DNA from: Stenocarpella maydis
Lineage: Eukaryota; Ascomycota; Sordariomycetes; Diaporthales; Diaporthaceae
Length of the DNA stretch: 64,000 bases
Direction of reading: 5' to 3'
NCBI GenBank assembly: GCA_002270565.1
Contig: NQMI01000056.1
Coordinates: 6,168 to 70,167, forward strand
The notes under the pieces were generated by a model that saw only the letters and a program-made list of their open reading frames with translations, made no database searches and was not told the origin of the DNA. Made by a program: the position numbers and the translations under genes. This document shows, in pieces, positions 31,562 to 41,552 of this stretch; the first letter of the stretch is position 1; each line of letters opens with the position of its first letter.

Positions 31562-33440
31562 ATGGACCGAATTCTCTCTCGTCCGGCTAGCAGGCTCAGA
31601 AGTCTCCAGTCAGCCTGCCGGTACAATGGGCTTCTCAGGTCATCAAGAGCCCGAGCGTATGCCACCACGCCGGCATCACAGCCCGCAGCGGAGGCTAACG
31701 GGCTTGTGAATGATGCCAGCTCAAAACCATACTATGTGACAACACCGATTTTCTACGTCAACGCCGCGCCACACATCGGTCACATGTATAGCATGATCCT
31801 GGCCGACGTGCTAAAAAGATGGCACAAGCTGAAAGGTCGACAATCCCTCCTCCTCACGGGCACAGATGAGCATGGCATGAAGGTGCAGCAGGCTGCCGAG
31901 AACCACGATACTCCCCCCAAGGAGTGGTGCGACATCCAGGCCGACAAGTTCAGGCAGCTGGCAGCAAAGGCAAACCTCGCAAATGACTTCTTCATCCGGA
32001 CAACGGACGAGGACCACAAGGAGGCCGTCCGGCACTTTTGGTTCTTGCTCAAGGACAAGGGGCTGGTTTACGAGTCAAAGCACGAAGGCTGGTACTGTGT
32101 GAGCGACGAGACTTTCTATCCTGAGTCCATGCTTGACAGGAAGGTTAATCCATTGACCGGTGAGGTGTCGCTGGCGTCCGTCGAGAGCGGCAACTCGGTG
32201 GAATGGACCCAAGAGAAAAACTACCACTTCCGAATGTCTGCCCTGAAGGACCAGCTTCTCCGGTTCTACCAAGAAAACCCCGACTTCATTGTTCCTAGGT
32301 CAAGGATGCGGGAGGTTGTGCAATGGGTCCGGAACAACCTAGAGGACCTCTCGATATCGCGACCATCCAGCCGACTGAACTGGGGTATCCGCGTGCCGGG
32401 CGACGATACCCAGACCATCTACGTCTGGGTGGATGCTTTAATCAACTACTTGACAAAGGCCGGCTTCCCGAACTGGGCGCCAGGCAAGGAGACCGCGGGT
32501 GGTTGGCCTGCCGACGTCCACGTCATTGGGAAAGACATAGTCCGGTTCCATGGCGTGTACTGGCCAGCACTCCTGCTGGCAGTCGGGATGAGCCCGCCAA
32601 AGAAGCTATTGAGCCATGCTCACTGGACCATGAATGGCAGGAAGATGTCCAAGTCTCTGGGAAATGTCGTCAACCCCTACTACGCCATCGACCGGTGGGG
32701 CGTTGATACAATGAGGTTCTTCATGATGCTCGACGGCGGGATCGAGAACGATGCCAACTACGACAACGAAATTATCGTACAGAGATATAAGAAGGTGTTG
32801 GCTGGGACCTTTGGCAATCTATTAAGCCGGATCACCCGGAGCAAGGCTTGGAATGTGAGGGAAAGCGTGCAGGCTGCGGCGATGCCGACAGACTCTTTGC
32901 ATCTGCCAGAGGTGGACAAGCAGACTGCAGCCTTGTTCGAAGCCGAGGAGGCCAAGATAGACGCCCTGTACGGTGAGATGGACGCACTGATGGAAGTGCC
33001 GGATCCTAGACGGGCGCTGGTGGTGCTCAACGACGCCGGATTTAGGGTAAGTCCAGCCATGTCCGCATCCTCATCGCTGTTGCCGATCCGCGTGGGACTA
33101 ACGAGCCGAGTAGGCCAACAAATTCATCACCGAAATGGCACCATGGGCCATGGCGAGAGGCATCGAGGAAAAGAGCCCGGAAGAACAGAAAACGCTGAGC
33201 ACCTCGATTTCACGGACAATCTACATCATGGCCGAGAACCTCCGAAACATGGGCATCCTGCTGCAGCCATACATGCCCGAAAAGGCACAGCATCTGCTGG
33301 ACGTGCTGGGCGTGCCGGTGGAGAATAGGACCTTCAAGTATTGTGGCTTTGGAAAGGATGCCGATTACGGGGTGCCCATGAGGCATCCCGGCAAGACTGC
33401 TCACGAGAGCCTGTTTCCCCCGCTTGATGTTGAGAATTAA
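31562..33440 (+). CDS. msm1: Mitochondrial methionyl-tRNA synthetase
   Basis: Two exons, join(31562..33046, 33114..33440), 603 aa; the 67-base intron is GT-AG and in phase. The N-terminus (MDRILSRPASRLRSLQSACR, rich in Arg/Ser) is a mitochondrial presequence. The catalytic core begins TTPIFYVNAAPHIGHMYS (HIGH signature), and the KMSKS loop is in NGRKMSKSLGNVV. The WVDALINYLTKAGF and DGGIENDANYDNE segments are typical class I MetRS; there is no C-terminal tRNA-binding appendage. Without the splice the frame would read on into a false C-terminus of mixed composition. It charges tRNA-Met in mitochondria. Confidence 0.96.
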
Positions 33441-33760
33441 AACCCGACCAAGTCATCACCACGGCTACGGCAGCGAAATTGGAGTCTTAAAATAATAAAA
33501 AAACCGGCCACGTCATTGACTCGACTGTGTTGTATATAGAGCCGTAAGCATATGCACAACAGAAGATGCTTAGAGGAGACTGCAGGCCATGCAAGTGCCC
33601 TCGCCGTCAAGATGTGGCCTGGCGCGGTCTGTTGCCCCTCCGGCGCCGACCGGCCAAAATCTTGGATGGGACCAGTCTGCTGCTTGGTTGCTGCATACAG
33701 CAGTTGAATTTTCGCCGCTCGACCACTCCTCCAATTACGCCATCCCCTTCACAATCCATC
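33441..33760. other. MetRS 3' flank / NAT9-like 5' flank
   Basis: 320 bases between two plus-strand genes. An AATAAT/AATAAAAAAA tract at 33490-33503 is a possible polyadenylation region for msm1. No gene is seen. Confidence 0.5.
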
Positions 33761-34575
33761 ATGAGGGTCAATGAGAATATCGGTAAACATCTTGGTTCCT
33801 CCACGTGCACTGTACAACAGAACGGTCTGAACTGAGAATCTGGGGCCAGCAATATCAAATCCTGGGCGTGTGCTCCTCGTCCCCTACGACCGGCATCATG
33901 TCCCAACATATCACATCTGGATGGCCGATCCCGTGAGAAGAGACCTAGGTACCCGACATGTCGAGATGCCGATGCTAACTATGGAGCCAGGCCATCCAAG
34001 AGGCGACGGCGTCGGAGCCGCTGACTATGGAGGAAGAATATGAGAACCAGGAGTCATGGCGCGAGTCCAACGACAAGCTGACTTTCATCCTCTGCAAACC
34101 AGTCGCCATCAGCACTACCGACCCGTCTGTCCAGGCAGGAGATGTAGACAGCCCTGACAAGATGATAGGAGACGTCAATTTCTTCCTCTACCCCTGGGAT
34201 GACGAAGAGGACGATGGGTCCGATCGCCCTAGCTCCTGCGTCGGGGAGATCGACATTATGCTCGCATCGCAGCATGACCGCGGCAAGGGCCTGGGCAAGG
34301 CCGCTGTGTCAACCTTTCTGCACTACATCTGGTTAAACCAGGCGGCCATCCTGCGCGAATACCAGCCCAGGGCCCGGCCTGAGCTCAAGTCCCTGATGGC
34401 CAAGATCAAGGCGACCAACGCGCACAGCATCGCCCTCTTCAAGGGGCTGGGATTCGAGCAGGAGGGCGATGTCAACTACTTTGGGGAGGTCAAACTCGTG
34501 CTGCGCGATCTCGCCCGCCTGGCCACGCCCCCAGATGGATACAGAGTGCTGGGCTTCAAGCGGCCGGTCAATTGA
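33761..34575 (+). CDS. NAT9-like N-acetyltransferase (GNAT)
   Basis: Three exons, join(33761..33782, 33850..33932, 33991..34575), give 229 aa. The N-terminus MRVNENIAISNPGRVLLVPY followed by DRHHVPTYHIWMADP matches the NAT9 family opening. The acetyl-CoA pocket motif is QHDRGKGLGKAAV (R/Q-x-x-G-x-G/A type), and the end NAHSIALFKGLGFEQEG is the typical GNAT beta5-alpha4 region. The first exon is only 22 bases, found because the LLVPY segment needs an upstream start in phase. The substrate is not known for fungal members. Its stop lies only 21 bases from the stop of the convergent gene on the other strand, so the 3' UTRs must overlap. Confidence 0.88.
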
Positions 34576-34596
34576 TCCACCTGTATTGTCTAACGG

Positions 34597-35035
34597 CTAG
34601 GAAGACCAACCATCTAAGCTTCGCTGAGGCCAAACCCTCCATTTGGAGTCCTTCTTTTCTCGGTCCGGGCTTGGCTGCTCCGCCTCCCCACTGCCTGCGG
34701 ACTCGGCCCAGTGTTGAGCTGGGTCGACCTCCTCCATCTTCTTGCCAACCTCCGACGCGAAGTCGTTCAGCTTCTGAACGTCGCCGGTTGGTGTGCGAGG
34801 GACGCCGTCCTTCTTGGACTTATCCTCGCTCGCAAAGGCCCTTGCAGGCGTATGGGATATGACTGCCAAGCTGTCAGTTTCTGGCGACCCGGGGCTCATA
34901 CTCGTTTGTCACCTGGGGCGAGGTTGATGCGGAACTGGGAGCATTACCTGCTGACCGAGGCGGTACAGCGCTGCAAACGGATGACGAGGGCGTCGCAGCG
35001 GCGGCGCGCTTGATAATTGTATACAGACCTGCCAT
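34597..35035 (-). CDS. Small mitochondrial-targeted protein of unknown function
   Basis: Two exons, complement(join(34597..34862, 34948..35035)), 117 aa. Exon 1 is MAGLYTIIKRAAAATPSSSV followed by CSAVPPRSA; it joins VISHTPARAFASEDKSKKDG in phase through an 85-base GT-AG intron. The first 40 residues (Arg, Ala, Ser, no acids) look like a mitochondrial presequence ending near ARAFAS. The rest is hydrophilic and lysine/glutamate-rich, with GDVQKLNDFASEVGKKMEEV as a probable amphipathic helix. I recognise no domain. Confidence comes from the presequence and the in-phase splice. Confidence 0.7.
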
Positions 35036-35606
35036 GCTTTGATATGGGCAAGATAGTGCTGTTGAATTTCAATGCGGTCTTGACCACTGTCTACACCAAT
35101 AGCTGGAGGCGCGTGCGGGAACTGTTCTTGCCTGAGACATGGCAGACGAGCACAATGGGCTACTTGTACCGATTTCAACTGCCTGCAGTGACTGCAACAT
35201 CAGGTATTATCGACTTCAAAGTCACCCCCCATCATTTGCATATCACAGGCACCCCCGTCCCCACAAATATTCCCAGCCAGCTCTGGCAGCCTACAGCTCA
35301 CAGTGAACCAGACCACTGATCTATGGCATATTTCGTAGGTAGATATAGACCCTTTCCGTTGTGTCATCTACCTAGGCGCTATAGGATTGCTCCCTTGGCT
35401 CCTGCGACTGTTGGGGAAACATTCGGCACGGTGTCCACCTAGATGCTCCTGCTCTTCTGCATGTGTTGTCTCGAATACTAGCAGGCCTGGGTAGCAGGAG
35501 CATCATAGGGGCTGGGTAAATCCGACCGCGGAGCCTCAAGCTGGTCAATTATGTACAGCCAAGACTTTGGATAGGACCGAATTAACGCCATGAGCTGCTA
35601 CTTCTG
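35036..35606. other. Intergenic, no gene seen
   Basis: About 570 bases holding the upstream region of the small mitochondrial gene and the 3' flank of the dehydratase gene (both minus). A CCTAGG motif lies at 35371-35376. Confidence 0.5.
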
Positions 35607-36836
35607 TCATAGACCGAACTGATTCCTGTACTTCTCCAGCATTTCGAGACTTATGTTCGAACCGCCGCAGACAACCACCACGACATTCTTTTGCGCCCAT
35701 TCCTGATCCGAGAGGCCTATCCCAAGGTGCTTCCTGAGATCCCCGTTGTACTATGAGAGTCAGTCAGACGGTCCCAACCACTGACAATGTATGAGAGAAG
35801 TGGAGTGCCTCGGCTTCGAGCCCCTTCCGAGAGCCACCTAAAGTTGGGCCAGTCTAGAATCACTCACCACAGTAGCAATCGTTGCGCTGCACGCACTTTC
35901 CACCAATATCCTGGCGTGGTCCAAGAATTTGACCATGGCATCGACAGCTTCCTTGTCCGAGACGACCGCGCTGATCAGGTCACCTCGCGCCCGCTCCACC
36001 CAGGCAAACGCCTGCTCCGCCACTCTCGTCGCACCGAGGGACGTCGCGATGGTAGTGATACCCGGGAGCGTCACCAGCTCTCCTGCCCTGACGCTGGCGT
36101 TGAGGCTGTCGCCGCCTTCCGTCTCCACGGCCAAGACCCTTGGGCTCCCGTAGCCCGAGTCCTTGAGCTTCTGCACCCCCTGCATTACGCCGCACATGAG
36201 CCCGCCCCCTCCGACGCTGCAGATGATAGCATCCATCTGCTCGCCAAAAGACTGAGACATCTGCACCTTGAGCTCGTCGACCAGGGTCGCATTACCATCC
36301 CAGACGTCCCGGTGGTCGAACGGAGGCACGTACACGGCTCTCGAGCCCGGGTGGCTCCCCTCAAACTCCGGGATGGCGACCTCACGCAGGTACCGGTCTG
36401 CGGCTGCCCAATTCTCCCCAACCTGGACCACTTCGGCGCCCAGGTCGCGGAGCCTGCTGATCATGAGCTGTGAGGTGCTCATGGGCACGATGACCGTGGC
36501 CGACCGGCCGAGGGTCACAGCTGCTGTTGCGCAAGCCAGCCCGGCGTTGCCGCCCGACGAGGAGTAGAAGTGGACGTCCTCGGCCGAGGTCGACGGCGAG
36601 TTTATCGACTCGATGGCGCGGACCATGAGGTTGCCTATCCCGCGAGACTTGAAGGAGCCCGAGGGCTGCAGATTCTCAAGTTTCAGGTAGATTTTGCTGT
36701 CGAGGATGGTCAGGACATGCATGCCCTTACTGCGGAGGGTTCATACTGACCAGCCAGCCACCCGAGTCAAGGGTGCCGAGCAGACGCATGGTGTTTCAAT
36801 CCACGGCCTTGGTGGTTGCTTTGGGACCGATCCCAT
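35607..36836 (-). CDS. L-serine/L-threonine dehydratase (PLP fold type II)
   Basis: Three exons, complement(join(35607..35750, 35868..36696, 36751..36836)), 352 aa. Exon 1 (MGSVPKQPPRPWIETPCVC then SAPLTRVAG) joins CKIYLKLENLQPSGSFKSRG; the Lys in PSGSFKSRG is the Schiff-base lysine. SSSGGNAGLACA and SVGGGGLMCG are the substrate and PLP-phosphate loops. It ends VVVVVCGGSNISLEMLEKYR, close to the usual catabolic serine/threonine dehydratase end. It deaminates L-serine (to pyruvate) or L-threonine (to 2-oxobutyrate), probably in the cytosol. It lacks the regulatory C-terminal ACT domains of biosynthetic threonine deaminase. The expected TP(L) motif is present as ETPCV, with Cys in place of the usual Leu. 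Confidence 0.93.
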
Positions 36837-38605
36837 CCTGGAGCTGTTTACCTCCGCTCAGGGCAGGTGGCTGTCTTCTCAACGATGATCTGGTGCCATC
36901 CACACAGTGGTCGCGCCCTCTTTTATGCGCAAACGCCCAATGCTTCGCAGGCAGGATATCGGCGGCTCAGGCAGGATTCGGCATAAAAGTATGACAACCT
37001 CGTTGGAATTGGTTGGCGGCGGAAGGGAGGCAGGCCGGCGCGGTAGGGTTATGATTGTGCAGTCGAGCAGGCGTGTCGGGGTATGAGTTATATAAAGCGA
37101 CAGACCTTTGGCGATCCGTCCTGGGCAGGTGACGATCCTCGACGCGAAGGAAGTCACAGCGGGGTCAAGCGGCTGATATGGGATAGATACTTATACAGAT
37201 CACGGCAACCTGAGGAACGCTCAAGTTCGACTGACGGTGGCCATGCGCAGATGCGCGTGCCTCGGCACCGAACCGGCCGCATGCACGGAGCGGGAGCGGA
37301 GCGGCAGGGGCCGCATTGGCGGGTCCCGAGGCTGGGGCCTGTCGTTATTTATATATCAATTCCAATTCCAATTCCAATTCCAATTCCGCAGCAGCCACAA
37401 CATCCTCCTCTTCACAGCAAGGCCAACTCTTTGCTTAATTTTACAATTTCACAGGCAAGGCACATATCCTGGGGCAAGGGTCCTTTGTATTGGTGGAGGA
37501 GATTTAAACCTGCCTTTGAAGAATCTCTCTACTTGGTAACTTGGGCGAAGCCATGGGCCCCTCTGGTGCTGAGAGGATCATTGTGATAACTCGGTTTTAT
37601 GATACACATTGGACGAGGCGTGAGCGCCCAGGGCTCATGAGTTATTAAAAATGAACATAATGGGGTTGTTATAGGAGTTGCCCTCTGAGTGCCATCATCA
37701 AGACCTTATGTACTGCACGTCAAGTTGAGTGGAAATGCCCCCTTGTTGATAAGTGCTCATATGCAGTATGCTTATCATAATGCGTGCCTCCCAAAGTACT
37801 CTGAGTGAGCTGCTTCTCGTTACCCGGTTGAAGCCCCGGAGGGTCATCGTCGAGCTAGTTGTCGTACCTATGTTGCTTCCCTCTGCCCCGTAGTTGTGAC
37901 CAAACCCGGCCCCCCCCCCCCTTTACCTTGCACAAGCATACTGCCTTAGAAGCTGTCACGACGTTGTCGTTCTTAAAATCACAACACTCATTAAGTTAGG
38001 CTTTATTGAGTCCTGCCCTCACCCTGCACCTTGCTCCAGAAATCACTGGACTTTGGTCCCTCAGTGCTGCCAGCTTTCCGTTGACTTTTCTCTCACTTTG
38101 TCTCCTGCTTGCATCCGTCTTCCGCCGGGCTTTGCCCAGACTTTCGCCCCGTTTCTCCCCTGATTCTGAATCCCGCCGGCACTCCTTCCTTCTCTGGCAG
38201 GTACTGCCCTGCCCCAACTGGCCTTGGTCTGTATGGTGCGGTCTGATTGATCCCTTAGATGCCATCACCAAAGCCCCTGTTTATCCGAGTTGACGACAAC
38301 ACACAGAGCAGTCACACATCCCCTATGCTTTGCCCTGCTCGGGACCACTGCCGAGCTTCGCAGGCAAGCCACTGCTGTTGAGACATCACACCTCAACAGC
38401 GAGCTCATCTCCCAATTCCGAAGACAACACGCGTCCCCCCCCCCCAATCATCTCTCCATGCTTGTTGGTCATACATCCGAATTTGCCAAAACTTGATACC
38501 ACAAGTGAGTAACCCCTATTTCCCCTATCATCCATGGAACATCATCATGCAGCGACTGCCATCAGGAAAGCTAACTGCTCATGCAATCAGCCAGTCCACA
38601 TTACC
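36837..38605. other. Intergenic: dehydratase / F-box-like gene upstream regions
   Basis: 1.8 kb between divergent genes. It contains a 6-bp repeat (37357-37386) and long C tracts (about 37907-37921 and 38437-38446). A probable 5' UTR intron donor (CAAGTGAGTAACC, about 38500) supports a long leader for the downstream gene. No coding frame is convincing. Confidence 0.45.
37357..37386. repeat. CAATTC hexanucleotide repeat (5 copies)
   Basis: Five perfect CAATTC units in tandem in the dehydratase upstream region. Confidence 0.95.
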
Positions 38606-40783
38606 ATGCGTCCTTTTCAGGCTTCCAACCGGAAGGGCGGAAGCAGACTGAATGGAGGAGGGCGGGTTGAAACTGAGCGTTCCTTTACAGGCAGGGCGAG
38701 GGCAACCCCGTCCAACGCACCGTCTCCTGCCTCCGTTTCCCTCTCCGGCCTTCTTCGCAAGCGGCCCAGCGACAGCCCAGTGGATGGCAGCCCCACCAGA
38801 AAACGCCGCAAGCTCTCCGATGCCAAACCAGGCCCTTCACTCCAGGTAAGCGACTGTATTGGTGGTAGCGGTTCCTCTGGACCTGGCCAGCGCACGCCGG
38901 TGATCGACCTCACGGGCGAGCCCGATGACGACGCTCCCCAAGCCGATTCGTCTGATCTCAAGAGGCGTTTTGAGCGCAGTGGCACCACGATTATTGGTTC
39001 TCCCATATGCAAGGTTCAAAGTGGCCTTCGTTACAGCCGTAATCGCCCACTGTCGCCTTCTACGCCTGCTCCTGGCGCCGGAAAGAAGATTGCGTTCATC
39101 GATCTGTCTCATATTGATGACTCCGAGGATGATTCCCTCGGTGGTCCAGTCTCCCCATCGGGCACAAGACGTGGCAAGACCGCGCAGCATGGGGCCGCCG
39201 CCGAGGTCATGGACTTCGCCGTTCAGAAGCCGGCGGTTCCAGGACTACTTTTCGACCGAAAGCGCCAACGACCTGATCCCCAGCACGAAGGTGCTCATCG
39301 AGCTGGCTCGGCTCAGAAGAAGGGTGTGAGACCGTGGGTTTCTCCGTTTGTTCCAATGTCTGGAACGGAGCCTCGACCCGATCCGATCACGTACGGATCC
39401 CCAGGAGCGTCCAACAGTGTGATATCTCCTATCAAGTCTGCATCCCCGCCAGACGACACAAAGAAGGCCTTCATCGCCAGCAGATCGCACTTCGGCGTTC
39501 AGAACGGTCAAGACGACCCCTTCCAGCCGCGACGACGCTACGATCCTGTGCTGCGACTCCGAGCACAGATTCCTGGCCATGACACTCGAAATGTCAGCAG
39601 CGAGTCCAGGAATAAACACGAGAAGAGGGAGATAGAGGGAATGATCGAAGCAGGCCCTAATGGAATCGACGCCGATATTGACGAGAGTCTAAACCTTCCC
39701 AAGCTCGACTTTCCAGTGCGAAGACCCGTAACCCCGAAGCGGCCCAGCCTCGTCCTGGATATCGAACGCGCCAACGACATTGGAAAGGAGCTTCTGCCGC
39801 CGACACCGCGCTCCTCACGTCAGAAGCATTCCAAGGTCGTCATCCTGAGGGCAAAACCGGACTCACTGCGCGCTGTCGCCGAGCGACGCGTCCAGCGCCC
39901 CGACATCCCGCTGGGCGAATGCTTCTTGCTGACGATGCTGCCCGCCGAGGTCCAAGAGTGGATCTTCGGGTACCTGCTTCTCGCCGAAGACCCGATCCAG
40001 GTGCTTCACGGCTGGGCCAAGCTATACCAACGGCAGCGATCCAACCTACATCCAGCCATCCTGTCGACCTGTCGGGAGATATACAACAGGGCCGCTCCGA
40101 TCTTGTACAGCCGCAACGTGTTCCGGTACATGGTGCGCGACCGCCCCCAGGCGGTTGAGTCCCCGTCGTTCGCGCAAGACATCAACGTCGCGAGATACAC
40201 GCCCCTCTTCCGCTGGCTCGAGCTCAAGATCGAGCGGTCCCGCACGGGGCACGCCTACTGCACCTCGCTAGCCAACGCCATCCGGCTCTTGAACAGGCAC
40301 GGCGCCGACCTCCACACCCTGGTGCTTGACGTGTCGCCCTCGGTGGAGGGTGATACCTTGTCGACAGTCGGCTACTTTTACCGGAATGGCGAGATCGTTG
40401 AGGCCCTCAAGGCCCTGAAGACCTGTTTCATCGAGGTGCGCGTCTTTACCCCAAAGACCGAGGATGAGCCGGCCACCAGCCTGCGCCGCAAGCTGGACAT
40501 GCGCACCGAGCTATGCCACTGGGAGCAGCAGCCGGGCCAGCCACCCAGTATGCAGCTCGACGACCTGAGTGACATGATCACTCGCGCGTGTATAAGCCCT
40601 TCGAATGTCATCGCAGACGGCTCATTTGAGGAATTTGAGGTTGTGCCTCACCAGAACGAGCGTCGAGCCCGCCCGGTGACCATCACTTACAACAATGAGG
40701 ACGACGACGACGACGACGACGTCGTCGTCGAAGACGATGACGATGGCGAGGATGATGACGACAGCAGCGACTTTTGCGGTTGA
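38606..40783 (+). CDS. F-box-like nuclear protein with acidic tail
   Basis: A single open frame of 725 aa from ATG 38606; an in-frame ATG at 38534 would add 24 residues. The later start is preferred because the sequence upstream looks like a 5' UTR intron ending ATGCAATCAG just before it. The N-terminal half is disordered, basic and Ser/Pro-rich, with a likely nuclear signal (PTRKRRKLSD). Around residue 440 there is an F-box-like helix (MLPAEVQEWIFGYLLLAEDP) followed by ILSTCREIYNRAAPILYSRN, a pattern common in fungal F-box-like proteins. The C-terminus ends in a run of Asp/Glu with VVVE (GAC repeats in the DNA, 40698-40775). It is probably a nuclear ubiquitin-ligase adaptor; the target is unknown. 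Confidence 0.8.
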   Translation: MRPFQASNRKGGSRLNGGGRVETERSFTGRARATPSNAPSPASVSLSGLLRKRPSDSPVDGSPTRKRRKLSDAKPGPSLQVSDCIGGSGSSGPGQRTPVIDLTGEPDDDAPQADSSDLKRRFERSGTTIIGSPICKVQSGLRYSRNRPLSPSTPAPGAGKKIAFIDLSHIDDSEDDSLGGPVSPSGTRRGKTAQHGAAAEVMDFAVQKPAVPGLLFDRKRQRPDPQHEGAHRAGSAQKKGVRPWVSPFVPMSGTEPRPDPITYGSPGASNSVISPIKSASPPDDTKKAFIASRSHFGVQNGQDDPFQPRRRYDPVLRLRAQIPGHDTRNVSSESRNKHEKREIEGMIEAGPNGIDADIDESLNLPKLDFPVRRPVTPKRPSLVLDIERANDIGKELLPPTPRSSRQKHSKVVILRAKPDSLRAVAERRVQRPDIPLGECFLLTMLPAEVQEWIFGYLLLAEDPIQVLHGWAKLYQRQRSNLHPAILSTCREIYNRAAPILYSRNVFRYMVRDRPQAVESPSFAQDINVARYTPLFRWLELKIERSRTGHAYCTSLANAIRLLNRHGADLHTLVLDVSPSVEGDTLSTVGYFYRNGEIVEALKALKTCFIEVRVFTPKTEDEPATSLRRKLDMRTELCHWEQQPGQPPSMQLDDLSDMITRACISPSNVIADGSFEEFEVVPHQNERRARPVTITYNNEDDDDDDDVVVEDDDDGEDDDDSSDFCG

Positions 40784-41552
40784 GTATCCATCGAGGGCGA
40801 CTCCCTTGCCCCGGCGTCAACGTTGGATAGGGGTGTTGTGTTTTGCGCATTGTCGTTGCGACCAGGGCGTAGAAGTTGCTTCGATAAGTGACGGTCATCA
40901 TCACAACAGGTAGATTGGATTGATAAAAAAAAAGTCAAGGGGAGAGCCGGATACCCAATGGAAACACCATGGGACGGGGGCTGCGATACGGGGTGTGGAA
41001 AGCTGTTTCGAGAGGTGGACGGTCATCATGGCGACACGTGGATTGTTGAACAAAAAAGCCGAAGGGGAGCGCCACAGAGCTAATGCTTAGTGAAGAGCGC
41101 AGTCGACACCTTTCGACGGGGTTAATGGATGGCTCACAAAACGTGGGCACGCAAATAGGGAACCCCACTCACCGCTGTATGTAACATATTCACCTCAAAG
41201 CACCCCTTCACATAGTGCCTGCGTTTTTCTTCCTCGTGTACATAGACACGTACAGGATATCTCCTGTAAAACAACCTCCAGCTAGGTAGCCCCGTACGGG
41301 GCAGTCTTCCATGGGAAGGGTTGCGTATGCGATCACAATAACGCCGGGAACGTCGCCTGATAATCAAATGGCAACATCGATTGGCCCCCTTTGCTCATTC
41401 GGAACCATTATTCCATCTTTTTGTCATTGGTACCATGATGCCATACCTTCCCGAGCAAAATACAAGCTACTTGTGATTTTCCTCCCGCCGGTCGCACTGC
41501 CTATTCCTCCAGATGATTATAGTTCAGATCCATTTTGAGACGGATAAGACGT
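40784..41552. other. Convergent interval, no gene seen
   Basis: About 770 bases between the F-box-like gene and the pol delta subunit gene. Two partly similar stretches (about 40885-40940 and 41015-41065: cgg/acggtcatcat...gattgatt/gttgaa...aaaaaa) look like a degenerate local duplication. No protein-like frame is seen. Confidence 0.45.

Noticed and set aside
33047..33328. Unspliced C-terminal extension of the mitochondrial MetRS frame
   Set aside because: It passes through a clear GT-AG intron; the spliced frame to 33440 gives the conserved C-terminus (PWAMARGIEE, LLQPYMPEKAQ).
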